A DNA stretch of 64,000 bases from JAWOJB01 sp046484325 (lineage in GTDB: Bacteria > Actinomycetota > Acidimicrobiia > Spongiisociales > ZC4RG35): contig JAWOJB010000039.1 in the NCBI GenBank assembly GCA_046484325.1, forward strand, positions 1 through 64,000. Reading direction: 5' to 3'. The notes beneath the pieces were generated by a model. The model did not search any database and had not been told where the DNA came from. It saw only the letters and a list, made by a program, of their open reading frames with translations. The position numbers and the translations under genes are program-made. Positions 48,161 through 57,600 of this stretch are shown here, piece by piece. Positions within the stretch are counted from its first letter, which is position 1. Each line of letters begins with the position of its first letter.

Positions 48161-50599
48161 ATGAGCGACGACCAGGCCGACAACGGCGCGTCCCGATCGC
48201 CGACGATCGACATCAACGAGGAGATGGCCCAGTCCTTCGTGGACTACGCCATGTCGGTGATCGTGTCCCGAGCCCTACCCGACGTCCGCGACGGGCTGAA
48301 GCCGGTGCAGCGGCGGATCGTGCACGCCATGAACGAGGCGAATCTCGGCCCCGGAACCCGGCACCGGAAGTCGGCCACGGTGGTGGGCGACGTCATGGGC
48401 CGTTTCCATCCTCACGGGGACCAGGCCATCTACGACGCCCTGGTGCGCCTCGGCCAGAGCTTCTCCCTCCTCCACCCCCTGATCGACCCGCAGGGGAACT
48501 TCGGGTCGATCGACGACCCCCCGGCCCAGATGCGCTACACCGAGTGCCGGCTCGCCTCGATCGCCGAGCGCCTGCTCGAGGGGATCGACGAGGACACCGT
48601 CGACTTCGTCCCCAACTACGACGGCGAGCACCAGGAGCCCGCCGTGCTCCCCGCCCGCTTCCCCAACCTGCTCGTCAACGGGTCGCAGGGGATCGCGGTG
48701 GGGATGGCGACGAACGTCCCGCCCCACAACCTGGGCGAGGTGATCGACGCCTGCCTGCACGTGCTCGAGCATCCCGATGCCGGATCCGACGAGCTCATGC
48801 GGTTCGTCAAGGGCCCCGACTTCCCCACCGGCGCCTACATCGTCGGCACCTCCGGGGCGAAGGAGGCCCTGGCGACCGGCCGCGGCTCGGTCAAGATGCG
48901 GGCGGTGGCCGACATCCAGGAGGTGCGGAAGGGCCGCACCGCCATCGTGGTCACCGAACTGCCCTACCAGGTCTCTCAGGACCGGGTCATGGAGAAGATC
49001 GCCGACCTCGTCCACGACAAGCGGCTCGAGGGGATCGCCGATCTCCGTAACGAGTCGTCGGCCCGGGTGGGCACCCGCCTCGTCATCGAGCTGAAGAGCA
49101 CGGCGGTGCCCCAGGTCGTGCTCAACCAGCTCTACAAGCTCACCCAACTGCAGGACACCTTCGGGGTCAACATGGTCGCCCTCGTCGACGGCGTCCCCCG
49201 CACCCTCAACGTCGCCTCGATCGTCCGCCACTACCTCGACCACCAGATGGAGGTCATCGAGCGACGGACCCGGTACCGGCTGGAGAAGGCCAAGGCCCGG
49301 GCTCACATCCTCGAAGGGCTCATCGTCGCAGTCGACAACATCGACGAGGTGGTGAGGATCATCCGGGGCTCGGACGACACCCCCGACGCCCGCAGCCGCC
49401 TGATCGAGCGCTTCGAGCTCTCCGAGATCCAGGCCAACGCCATCCTCGACATGCCGCTCCGGCGGCTCTCCGCCCTCGAGACCGAGAAGCTCCGGAGCGA
49501 GCTGGCCGAGCTCCACCAGCTCATCACCGGTCTCGAGGCGATCCTCGCCGAGCCGGCTCGCCGCCGGGCCATCATCGCCGAGGAGCTGGCCGCGGTGAAG
49601 GACAAGTTCGCGGTACCCCGCCGTACCCGCATCGTGCCGGACGAGGGTGACCTCACGCTCGAGGACCTCATCGCCGACGAGGAGCTGATCGTCACCGTGT
49701 CGTCATCGGGCTATGTGAAGTCGGTCCCTTCCGCCATCTACCGGACCCAGGCCCGTGGCGGGCGGGGGGTCAAGGCCGCCGAGCTCCGCGAGGACGACGT
49801 GATCGCCCACATGGTCCACACCACCGCCCACGCGTACCTGCTGTTCTTCACGAACAAGGGTGTGGTCCACCGAATCAAGGCGCACGAGATCCCGAAACAG
49901 GCTCGAACCTCCAAGGGGGTGCTGGCCCAGTCGGTTCTCCCGCTCGAACCCGAGGAGCGCATCCAGGCCATCATCGACACCCGCGACTACGAGACCAACC
50001 GGTATCTGGTGATGGTGACCCGTCTCGGACAGGCCAAGAAGACCGAGTTCAAGGAGTACGACTCCCGCAACCAGACCCTCAAGGCCATCCGCCTCGCCGA
50101 GGCAGACGAGCTGGTGGCGGTGCGCACCACGAACGGCGAGAACGACCTGCTCATCTTCACCGAGCAGGGCCAGGGGATCCGGTTCAAGGAGTCGGACCTC
50201 CGGCCGATGGGGCGCGACACCCAGGGCGTGAGGGGGATCCGGCTGCGGCCGGGGGACCGGGTGGTGTCGGCCGCCTCGTCTGCGGACGGCGACGAGGTCC
50301 TGCTCATCACCTCGGCCGGATACGGCAAGCGCACCGCGATGGACCAGTTCCCCCGGCAGGGTCGCGGGGGGATGGGCGTGAAGGCCATGAAGCTCACCCG
50401 GGTGCGGGGCCGGCTTATCGGAGCGCGGGCGGTCGCGAGGGACCAGCAGGTCTTCCTCGTCTCGTCTGCAGGAGTCGGCATCCGCACCGGAGCGGGCACC
50501 ATCAGCCGCCAAGGGCGGGATGCCACGGGCGTCAAGGTGATGGACGTCGGGTCGGGGGAGCTGTCGACGTTCACGATGGTTGCCGAGAACGGCGACTGA
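48161..50599 (+). CDS. gyrA: DNA gyrase subunit A
   Basis: DNA cleavage and rejoining subunit of gyrase, 812 residues. The catalytic Tyr126 is in AQMRYTECRLA. The quinolone-determining region reads RFHPHGDQAIYDALVRLGQS; the position of E. coli Ser83 is Gln88 here and Asp87 is kept as Asp92. The C-terminal beta-pinwheel (about 495-812) carries repeated GRxxxGV-type elements, including the GyrA-box-like QARGGRGVKAA. It starts 13 bases after gyrB. Confidence 0.97.
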   Translation: MSDDQADNGASRSPTIDINEEMAQSFVDYAMSVIVSRALPDVRDGLKPVQRRIVHAMNEANLGPGTRHRKSATVVGDVMGRFHPHGDQAIYDALVRLGQSFSLLHPLIDPQGNFGSIDDPPAQMRYTECRLASIAERLLEGIDEDTVDFVPNYDGEHQEPAVLPARFPNLLVNGSQGIAVGMATNVPPHNLGEVIDACLHVLEHPDAGSDELMRFVKGPDFPTGAYIVGTSGAKEALATGRGSVKMRAVADIQEVRKGRTAIVVTELPYQVSQDRVMEKIADLVHDKRLEGIADLRNESSARVGTRLVIELKSTAVPQVVLNQLYKLTQLQDTFGVNMVALVDGVPRTLNVASIVRHYLDHQMEVIERRTRYRLEKAKARAHILEGLIVAVDNIDEVVRIIRGSDDTPDARSRLIERFELSEIQANAILDMPLRRLSALETEKLRSELAELHQLITGLEAILAEPARRRAIIAEELAAVKDKFAVPRRTRIVPDEGDLTLEDLIADEELIVTVSSSGYVKSVPSAIYRTQARGGRGVKAAELREDDVIAHMVHTTAHAYLLFFTNKGVVHRIKAHEIPKQARTSKGVLAQSVLPLEPEERIQAIIDTRDYETNRYLVMVTRLGQAKKTEFKEYDSRNQTLKAIRLAEADELVAVRTTNGENDLLIFTEQGQGIRFKESDLRPMGRDTQGVRGIRLRPGDRVVSAASSADGDEVLLITSAGYGKRTAMDQFPRQGRGGMGVKAMKLTRVRGRLIGARAVARDQQVFLVSSAGVGIRTGAGTISRQGRDATGVKVMDVGSGELSTFTMVAENGD

Positions 50600-50658
50600 C
50601 GGGTCCGGGGCAGCGGGGAGCCGGCCGGTAGACTGCATCCACCCGAAGGAGTGTTCCC

Positions 50659-51129
50659 ATGACGACCGTGCGCCGAGTCCGTCGGGTCGTACGACGCGTG
50701 GACGCCTGGACCGTCTTCAAGGTCTCCGCCCTCCTCTTCCTCGTGCTCGGGGTGGCGGTGGTGCTCGGGCTCGTAATGGCCTGGTCGGTGATCGAGCGGG
50801 CGGGAATCCCCCAGAGGATCACCGAGTTCCTGATCGACATCACGATGCTCGAGGAGGGGTCGGCTCCGTTCGGTGAGTCGGATCGGTTCCTCCGCGTGGC
50901 GGTCTTCGGCACCCTCGTCTGGTCGGTGCTCTCGATCGGGCTCGCCACGCTCGGTGCCGTCATGTACAACCTGGTTGCCGACATCGTCGGAGGGGTCGAG
51001 GTGGTTGTGCTCGAAGAGGTGCTTCCCCCGCCGCCCGCAGCCCCGGCGGTGACGCCCCCGCTACGCCCGCCCGCCATGTCGAATGTCGACCTCCCCACCG
51101 AGGAGACCCCGGTCAGCTCCGGGGAGTGA
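50659..51129 (+). CDS. DUF3566 membrane protein
   Basis: A 156-residue membrane protein with two helices (about 22-46 and 75-105) and a proline-rich tail. The DUF3566 core FKVSALLFLVLGVAVVLGLV and RITEFLIDITML are clear. The family nearly always follows gyrA in actinobacteria, as Rv0007 does in Mycobacterium. Function is unknown. Its 3' end overlaps a convergent gene by 17 bases. Confidence 0.87.
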   Translation: MTTVRRVRRVVRRVDAWTVFKVSALLFLVLGVAVVLGLVMAWSVIERAGIPQRITEFLIDITMLEEGSAPFGESDRFLRVAVFGTLVWSVLSIGLATLGAVMYNLVADIVGGVEVVVLEEVLPPPPAAPAVTPPLRPPAMSNVDLPTEETPVSSGE

Positions 51130-51790
51130 CGGTTTCGGCCACGACGAGCCCCATGGCACGCCCCATGGCGAGGTAGTCGCCGGCCCATTCCCATACCGGG
51201 TGGGCACCGGGTTTCGAGGAGAGCCCGGTGATACCGGCGGCGAGGCAGACGGCGTCCAGGAAGGCGGCATCGTCCACCACGGTCACCGTATGGCCGGAAT
51301 CTTCGGCCAGCACCCCCGCCCACGGACCCTCGACGGGCGCCCACTCCGGGACGTCGGTGCCCAGGGTGTGCACCGACCCGATGGGGGCCGGGAACCCGGC
51401 CGTCGGCCCGCGGCCGGGGGGTCTCCCCGGCGTTGTGACCACCAGGCGGGCGGCTGAGAGGCCGAAGACCTCCGCCAGTGCCCTCACCAGACCTGCCGGA
51501 GAGGCCTGGGTCACGATCGGGATGCCGTGGCGGGCCTTCGGGTCGAGAGGGGTGACCGCCGGCACGCTTGCCGCCGATGCCATCTCCAGGGCCGTCTCGT
51601 CCGTGGCCAGGACGGCATCCCATCCGTCGATCGCGTCGATTCGGCGGGCGTTGGCCCAGGTGGCGGGTGGTGAGCGGTCCAGTAGCCCGATCTCGGCGAC
51701 GGCGGGGTCGGCGGCGAGGGCGTGGATCGCCCGCATCTCGCGCTCCCCGCGCGGTACGACGGCGACGCGGAGCGGGGTCGGGGAGGGCAC
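51113..51790 (-). CDS. conserved hypothetical protein, Rossmann-like
   Basis: A 225-residue soluble protein, not assigned to a family with confidence. The N-terminal half (LRVAVVPRGEREMRAIHALA, AVLATDETALEMASAASVPAV) alternates strands and helices like an NAD(P)-binding fold but lacks a clear glycine motif. It ends AMGLVVAETVTPRS. Its 3' end overlaps DUF3566 (convergent). Confidence 0.6.
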   Translation of the reverse strand: MPSPTPLRVAVVPRGEREMRAIHALAADPAVAEIGLLDRSPPATWANARRIDAIDGWDAVLATDETALEMASAASVPAVTPLDPKARHGIPIVTQASPAGLVRALAEVFGLSAARLVVTTPGRPPGRGPTAGFPAPIGSVHTLGTDVPEWAPVEGPWAGVLAEDSGHTVTVVDDAAFLDAVCLAAGITGLSSKPGAHPVWEWAGDYLAMGRAMGLVVAETVTPRS

Positions 51791-51823
51791 GGGTCGAGTG
51801 TAGGGAGGTCGAGTACCACGTGG

Positions 51824-52252
51824 TCAGGGCCGCCGAAGGTGTGGCGCGATCTCCGGCCGTCCGGCCACCCGCTCGGCCGCCCGGTCGTAGGCGGCAACCC
51901 ACACCTTGCCGTGCCCGGGGGTTGACGGCGGGGCGGCATGGGCGACGAGGTGGTGACCGAGTTCGTGGGCGATGACTCCGGCGGTGGTGACGGCCCCGAT
52001 CCGGAGCCGGCCCGGGCTCCCCGGCTCGTAGAGCCCGGTGTGGACAGCCCGGTTCGCCCGGACGCGTAGTTCGGGAGGCGGCAGCCTCAGGTCCGCGGAC
52101 GTCTCCTCGACGATCCAACATATGGTGGTGGGGTCGGCCACGACCACGTGATCGAGCTCGAGGAGCAGGCCAAAGTCGCGGGAGAACCGTCGAAGCATGT
52201 GCTCGTGGCGAACGGTGCGCCGAAACCCGGGAGGGGCGCGGTGGATGGGCAT
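51824..52252 (-). CDS. putative small metallopeptidase (HExxH)
   Basis: A 142-residue protein with a zinc-binding motif AGVIAHELGHHLVAHA and a further GHGKVWVAAYDRAAERVAG segment. The arrangement recalls SprT-like and M48-like minimal zinc domains, but the family is uncertain. It has no signal peptide. It lies nine bases after the lipoprotein gene on the same strand, so the two may be co-transcribed. Confidence 0.65.
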   Translation of the reverse strand: MPIHRAPPGFRRTVRHEHMLRRFSRDFGLLLELDHVVVADPTTICWIVEETSADLRLPPPELRVRANRAVHTGLYEPGSPGRLRIGAVTTAGVIAHELGHHLVAHAAPPSTPGHGKVWVAAYDRAAERVAGRPEIAPHLRRP

Positions 52253-52261
52253 CGCCCCCGC

Positions 52262-53293
52262 TCAGGGGATCGGTACCAGGTCGAGCGGGATCACCCCTGG
52301 CTCCTGGTCGAAGGCTCCGACCTGGAGGGCGAGCTCGGCGGCGGCGACGGGGACGAGGAACGCCACCCAGGCCTCGGTGGCCGCACCCGGGATGGCCGTG
52401 GGGCTCGCCACGCTCCCTCCCGGAGCCTCGGCTGTGTCCCACGGTGCCAGCGCCAGTCCGTCCACGAGGAGCCGGAAGGCATCGTGAAGGAGGTCGTTGC
52501 CGCGACCGCTGACCTTCTCGGCCCTGACGTGGATCACGAGGAACAGCTCTCCCTCATCCGCCCGCTCACCGGTCGGCGAGGTGGAGTCCTCGTGGGGACG
52601 GTCCTCGGAGAAGGTGGCATCGAGGGCGGAGAAGACGATCGTTCCCCCGTTGGTGGGCCCCACGCCCTCGGCGAAGCCGGTGAGCTCCACGGTCACCGGG
52701 TAGTCGGCCTCCGGAACCGGGCCGGTGAGAGGCAGCACCTCGGTCCGGTCGGGTGGGGCACCCACCACGAGGAGGGCGCGGGCGAGATCGGTGCCCGGCT
52801 CCACCGGGAAGGCCAGAAACGACTCCACCGTGGTGTTCGGCCGGATCAGTGATCCGACCTCGGAGAGGAAGCTCATGCTCGGGTCGGGAGCGATCTCGGT
52901 GCCGGAGACTGCGAGGCGAAAGGCGTCGATGCCGATCCCGATCTGGCTCTTGCCGGTCTGGTTCGTCCCCCGGATGTCGAGGTACGCGTAGGTGGTCGTT
53001 TCGTCGATCGCGGGGTCCGGATCATCCTCGGCGTACGACCGCGGATCCTGATTGGACGACCGCACGCCCGTGACGGTCAACTCGATGTTGGCGAAGACCG
53101 TCGACCGCTCCTCGAACCCCTCCAGTTCTTCGACCTGGAGGACCGGCTCGGCTTCGGTCGTGGTCGTGGTGGCGGCCGTGGTCGAGGTGGTGGGAGCGGG
53201 GGTGGTCGTGGTGGACACCGCAGTCGATCCTCCGCACCCGGTCAGTGCCAACGCCGCGGCCAGCCACAGGAATCCACGCAGTCTCGACACCAT
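52262..53293 (-). CDS. secreted lipoprotein of unknown function
   Basis: A 343-residue lipoprotein. Signal MVSRLRGFLWLAAALALTGC ends at lipobox Cys20 and is followed by a Thr/Ser/Pro linker to about residue 48. The mature part reads as two similar beta-sandwich modules of about 140 residues (compare STVFANIELTVTGVRSSNQD with GTIVFSALDATFSEDRPHED), like DUF4352-type Ig domains. Function unknown. Start at the ATG at 53293. Confidence 0.72.
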   Translation of the reverse strand: MVSRLRGFLWLAAALALTGCGGSTAVSTTTTPAPTTSTTAATTTTTEAEPVLQVEELEGFEERSTVFANIELTVTGVRSSNQDPRSYAEDDPDPAIDETTTYAYLDIRGTNQTGKSQIGIGIDAFRLAVSGTEIAPDPSMSFLSEVGSLIRPNTTVESFLAFPVEPGTDLARALLVVGAPPDRTEVLPLTGPVPEADYPVTVELTGFAEGVGPTNGGTIVFSALDATFSEDRPHEDSTSPTGERADEGELFLVIHVRAEKVSGRGNDLLHDAFRLLVDGLALAPWDTAEAPGGSVASPTAIPGAATEAWVAFLVPVAAAELALQVGAFDQEPGVIPLDLVPIP

Positions 53294-53401
53294 CCCACCC
53301 TCTCGATCTCGGCAGGGCCGGCCGGCGGACACGTCCGAGAGCCGGGCGTGCGCCCGAGGTCTAGTCGGTCGGGGCGGCGCATGCACGGGTTTTCTCGCGG
53401 A

Positions 53402-53983
53402 TCACCCCCGGTACAGGTCGAAAATCCCGTTTCGCCCGGGGACGGTGACCTGTGCCTCCACCGCCAGCCCGGCTCTCGCCGCCGGCGCCTGGTGGCGCTC
53501 GTCGGCGGACCGAACCGCCAGGTAGACGGCTGGGAACTCCCACTCCCTGCCGAGCCAGTCGAGGACACCCGTGAGGAGGCGATCCACCGCGTCCGGTGCA
53601 GGGTGGCTCCGTCGGACCCAGAGACCCAGTACGGCCGCGCCGGTCGGGAGTCGCCCTATCAGATCGGGGTTCGCCTCCGCGAGTCGGTCGGTGTCCGCCA
53701 GGTAGACGCAGCCGAGGCATTCGGAGCGGTCCGACCTGAGAACGGTGAAGGTGAAGGCGACACCCTCCTCGTGCTCGCGCTGGTGGCGGGCGAGGTCCTC
53801 CCGGTTCTCGTCGACTGTGAAGTCGTCGGCCGGCCAGGTGCTGCCGCTCCACTCTCGGAGCCACTCCCTGGTGTCCATCACCGCGGCATAGTCGAGCTCG
53901 ACGTGGTCGGTCGTGAGCGGCTCGAGGAAGAACTCGTCGATGGTCGTCGTGGCCGGCGCGCTGGAACCCGGTAGCCCGAACAC
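53402..53983 (-). CDS. GNAT-like N-acetyltransferase
   Basis: A 193-residue protein with a GNAT-type core: FFLEPLTTDHVELDYAAVMD at the start, AFTFTVLRSDRSECLGCVYL in the central strands, and VLGLWVRRSHPAPDAVDRL. The acetyl-CoA loop is poorly conserved and a WL-rich helix follows. Substrate unknown. It stands alone between the lipoprotein and the hydrolase-cyclase fusion. Confidence 0.7.
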   Translation of the reverse strand: MFGLPGSSAPATTTIDEFFLEPLTTDHVELDYAAVMDTREWLREWSGSTWPADDFTVDENREDLARHQREHEEGVAFTFTVLRSDRSECLGCVYLADTDRLAEANPDLIGRLPTGAAVLGLWVRRSHPAPDAVDRLLTGVLDWLGREWEFPAVYLAVRSADERHQAPAARAGLAVEAQVTVPGRNGIFDLYRG

Positions 53984-54056
53984 CGGGTCATTGAACCAGG
54001 GCCAGGGGCTCGCGGTGGGTCCGGGTAGGGAGGGGTCCGGACTCCGAAGGACTGGA

Positions 54057-55382
54057 TCAGACCACCGAGAACAACTCCCAGGCCTCGGGGACCCCCTTCA
54101 GCTCGTGAACCCCTCGGGAGCTGAACTCGATCCCAGATCCGGCCACGAGATCTTTCACCGTCCGTGACACCCTCACCTCTCCCGGTGCCGCCAGGGAGGC
54201 GACCCGGGCCCCGATGTGAACCGCCAGTCCGGCGACGTCTCCACCGACGATCTCCATCTCCCCGGTGTGCAATCCGCAACGTACCTGCAGCCCCAGGGAC
54301 GGGACCTCTCGACTGATCGCCTGAGCGCAGCGGATGGCTCGCACCGGACCATCGAACCGGGCGACGAACCCGTCGCCGGTCGTGGTCACCTCCGTTCCGT
54401 GCCAGCGGACCAGGAGATTCCGGACCATGGCGTTGTGCCTGCTCAGCAGGTCCCGCCACCTCCGGTCACCCAGCTCGGTCGCCTTGGACGTGGAACCGAC
54501 GATGTCGGTGAAGAGAACGGTGGCCAGGACTCGCTCAGGGGGCGAAGAAAAGCGGTGTCCGGTGACGAACTCTTCGATCTCCTCGAGCATCGGCTCTGTG
54601 TGGCCCGCCCAGAAGTAGTGGTCCCGGCCGTCCAGCTCCACCAGCCGTGCCCCCGGGATCTTCGAGGCGATGTATCTGCCCTCCTCCACCTTGACGTCTT
54701 CGTCGTCCGTGCGGTAGAGAAGGAGCGTCGGCACCTTGATGCTGGGGAGGATGCTCGTCACGTCGATCTGGGAGTTCATCGTGATCAGGGCGGCCGCAGC
54801 CTGCGGGCTGGCCGAGAGGCGCGCATATCGGACAAACCAGTCCTGGAAGGCGGGGTCGTCCGCCCGGCTGGGTGCGTAGTACGAGAGATCGAACCCCCGT
54901 CCCCAGGTCTGTTCGATCTCGTCGATGTGGGCGAGACGCTCCTCCCACGACGGTGCCCACGGGTAGTCGTCGCTTCGGATCCTCTTCACATAGCACCCTG
55001 TGAGGATCATCCCCTCGACCCGGTGGGGGAAGGTGCCGGCGAACAGAACGCACATGTTTCCTCCTTCCGAGTGGCCGAAGAGAAACGCCTTCTCCGAGCC
55101 GGCAGTGTCCATCACCCCTCGAAGATCGTCCATTCTGACCTCGAGGGTCGGCAGGTCGTCGATCGAGACCGCGTCGGAGAGCCCGGTGCCTCTCTTGTCG
55201 AAGATGATGAGCCGGGAGAACGACGCCAGTCGTTCCAGGAACTGGGCAAGGCCTGGGTCCTCCCACATGACCTCGATGTTGGAGACGAAACCCGGCACGT
55301 AGACCAGGTCGGGTGGGCCGCTCCCGATCACCTGATAGGCGATGTTGACGTCACCGCTCTTGGCGTAGGAGATCGGGGGCAT
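54057..55382 (-). CDS. alpha/beta hydrolase fused to class III adenylate/guanylate cyclase
   Basis: A 441-residue two-domain protein. The N-terminal alpha/beta hydrolase (about 1-270) starts MPPISYAKSGDVNIAYQVIG and has the nucleophile motif FLFGHSEGGNMCVLFA. The C-terminal class III cyclase (about 285-441) has the first metal Asp in VLFTDIVGSTSKATELGD and the second in TTTGDGFVARF, followed by LQVRCGLHTGEMEIVGGDV. No membrane segment is present. Fusions like this are common in actinobacteria; the hydrolase may sense a ligand. Confidence 0.88.
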   Translation of the reverse strand: MPPISYAKSGDVNIAYQVIGSGPPDLVYVPGFVSNIEVMWEDPGLAQFLERLASFSRLIIFDKRGTGLSDAVSIDDLPTLEVRMDDLRGVMDTAGSEKAFLFGHSEGGNMCVLFAGTFPHRVEGMILTGCYVKRIRSDDYPWAPSWEERLAHIDEIEQTWGRGFDLSYYAPSRADDPAFQDWFVRYARLSASPQAAAALITMNSQIDVTSILPSIKVPTLLLYRTDDEDVKVEEGRYIASKIPGARLVELDGRDHYFWAGHTEPMLEEIEEFVTGHRFSSPPERVLATVLFTDIVGSTSKATELGDRRWRDLLSRHNAMVRNLLVRWHGTEVTTTGDGFVARFDGPVRAIRCAQAISREVPSLGLQVRCGLHTGEMEIVGGDVAGLAVHIGARVASLAAPGEVRVSRTVKDLVAGSGIEFSSRGVHELKGVPEAWELFSVV

Positions 55383-55420
55383 CGACGGGAGTCTACGGAG
55401 TCGCCGCCTCGCGCGACCTC

Positions 55421-55558
55421 GCCGACGCGTCCCTGGAGTGAGCAAGAACCCAGCTCCGCCTCGTCGCCGACATGCTCGGTGAGCGCCATCCCGCCGTCTC
55501 CGACCCTCTCCTCGAGGCCGAAGCCGACGCCACCGCCGTGTGCGTCTGCTCGATCCCG
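55421..55558 (+). pseudogene. short transposase relic (IS256-like, tentative)
   Basis: Reads ADASLE, stop, ARTQLRLVADMLGERHPAVS and then DPLLEAEADATAVCVCSIPR. This resembles the C-terminal part of IS256-family transposases (the xxAxxQWRxVADxLRxRFP ... AExDVLAYxAFPxxHW region). A TGA at 55439-55441 interrupts it and it ends abruptly. Only about 45 codons survive, so the assignment is tentative. Confidence 0.4.
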
Positions 55559-55566
55559 AGACCGAG

Positions 55567-55674
55567 GCGAGGGCGACGGAAGGTCCTCGGCCTGGCCGAC
55601 CGGACCAGGTAGGCCTCGACCGGGTGATCGACCCCCTTCAGCTCGAGGGGCCCGTACAGAACGGTGTCGAAGAC
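55567..55674 (-). pseudogene. inverted fragment of a cyclase-AAA regulator linker
   Basis: On the minus strand this reads VFDTVLYGPLELKGVDHPVE and then AYLVRSARPRTFRRPR. That is the end of a class III cyclase domain plus the linker that in this regulator family leads straight into the LVGRExEL start of the AAA ATPase. Here the ATPase part begins at the same place but on the opposite strand, so the two halves of one gene type are head to head. Confidence 0.6.
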
Positions 55675-57424
55675 ACCGCCGCTGGTGGGCAGGGAGCAGG
55701 AACTGGAACTGCTCCGCGCCTCCTTGGCGCAAGCTCGGGAGGGACACGAAACCCGATCGCTCACCGTGGTCGGTGAAGCCGGGATCGGGAAGTCAAGGCT
55801 GATCAGCGAGTTCGACGATTGGTTGAGCGGTGTGGCGGGTGACGTGGAGACCTTCCGGGGCCGTGCCCACGCCTCGTCGCAACATGTCCCCTTCTCTTTG
55901 ATGAGGGACGTGTTGGCCGAACACGCCGGCATCCACGACAGCGATCCCCCGGACACGGTCGGCGAGAAGCTTCAGCAGGACGTCGTCGCGCTACTGGGTG
56001 ACGAGCGCGCCGTGACCAAGACCGAGCTGATCGCTCGTCTCCTCGGCTTCGAGATCGGCGAGGCCGAGGACCTGGGCGGAGTCGACCCGCAGCATCTCAA
56101 CGAGTCGGCGCGCGCATTTGTTCAGGAGTACTTCCGGGCGGCGGGGACACCCGCGCCGGCGGTGCTCTTGTGCGAGGACTTGCACTGGGCGGACGGGGCC
56201 TCCCTCGACATGATTCCACTGGTGGCATCACTCCCGGATGCCGCCGTGCTGGTGGTCGGGTCGGCCCGCCCGTCGCTCCTGGAACGCCGACCCGAGTGGG
56301 GGGAGGGACTCAGGGGTCACCTCATCGTCGAGTTGGGTCCGTTGACGACGCAGGCCGGTGAGGCGCTTCTCGTCGAATCTCTTGGCGGCGACCGCTCTGT
56401 GCCAGGGCAGTTGCGCCATGTGGTGCTGACCACCGCCGAGGGCAACCCTTTCTACATCGAAGAGTTGATCAAGATGCTGGTCGAAGACGGGGTGGTCTTC
56501 CAGGCGGAGGGAGGCTGGCAGCTGCGGGATGAGGACCTGGCCGGTCTTCGGGTCCCGCCCACCCTGACCGGTGTGCTGCAGGCACGTTTCGACACCCTGG
56601 AGCCGGAGGAGCGGAGGTGTCTGCAGCACGGCTCGGTGATCGGGCGCGTCTTCTGGGACAAGGCGGTCGACTCCTTGACGGCCGCAGAGGGAGGCTCACC
56701 TGCCGGGCAGAGCACCGCCACGGCCCCGATCCTGGATCAGCTACGCACCCGGGAGATGGTGTTCCGCCACGATCCATCCACCTTCGATGACACCGAGGAG
56801 TATCTGTTCAAGCACGCGCTCCTCCGCGACGTGACCTACTCCACACTCCTGAAACGGCAGCGCCGGGTCTATCACGGTCTGGCGGCGCGATGGCTGGAGG
56901 GTGTGACCGGACGCGCCCGCCGCGAAGGGGAGTTCAGCCGGGTGATCGCCGATCACTACCTGAGCGCGGACGAGCCGAGTAAGGCCGCCGATTGGTACCT
57001 GCGCGCCGGGAAGGTTGCTGCTGCCCAGTTCGCCAACCAGGCTGCGCTGGAAGCGTTCGCCCGCGCCCTGGACCTGAGGCCTGATGCGAGCCCACGCTGG
57101 CGGGCGGAAGTGCTGCTCGAGCGGGAGGAAGTCAACGAGCTCCTCGGGGACAGGGAGCGGCAGCGACTCGATCTGGACGCTGCGCAGGCCATCGCCGATG
57201 AGATCGGCGATGGCCATCTCGGAGCCTCGGTGGTCTCGCCGCACGGTCTCGGTACCGTCCTTCATCGTCGAGGAGCTGGCGCGACACCTTGCCGAGCACG
57301 CCGACCCGTCCGGGCTGCTGTTCAGTGCGCCATCGGGTGGCCCCACTCGGCGAACGAACTTGCGACGTCGTATCTGGCTACCGGCCGTCCGAGGATCCGT
57401 CAGCGAGCCCTGAACGTTTCATGA
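55664..57424 (+). pseudogene. AAA ATPase regulator, lacking cyclase half and C-terminus
   Basis: An open frame of 586 codons. From the GTG at 55664 it enters the ATPase domain at once: PPLVGREQELELLRASLAQA, Walker A VVGEAGIGKSRL and Walker B-like VLLCEDLHWADG. A TPR-type region starts near residue 410. In intact relatives a cyclase domain precedes PPLVGRE. Similarity to the family ends near 57230; after that the frame runs out of frame through a recombinase relic for about 63 codons. It is thus truncated at both ends and probably non-functional, although the frame is open. Confidence 0.7.
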
Positions 57425-57600
57425 CCTTCGGCACACCCACGCTGCGCCTGTTCATTGCGCAAGGAGAGCACCCGAAGGTGATCCAGGAGCGGCTCGGCCA
57501 CGCCTCGATCAAGACCACCTTGACACCTACACCTCTTCGACGGCCTCGCGGCGGCCACTGCCGAGCGCCTGAACGCATCTTGGCGCGGTTCTCGCGTGGA
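57237..57600 (+). pseudogene. tyrosine recombinase (integrase) relic
   Basis: C-terminal half of a phage-type integrase in broken frames. The first piece RRTVSVPSFIVEELARHLAE leads to PSGGPTRRTNLRRRIWLPAV. The catalytic HxxR region (HDLRHTHAA) is readable only if one C is restored near 57420. LFIAQGEHPKVIQERLGHAS then carries the catalytic His, and the nucleophile Tyr (LDTY) is recovered after another small indel near 57522. It points at, and ends close to, the 3' end of tRNA-Ile, a classical integration target. Confidence 0.75.
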
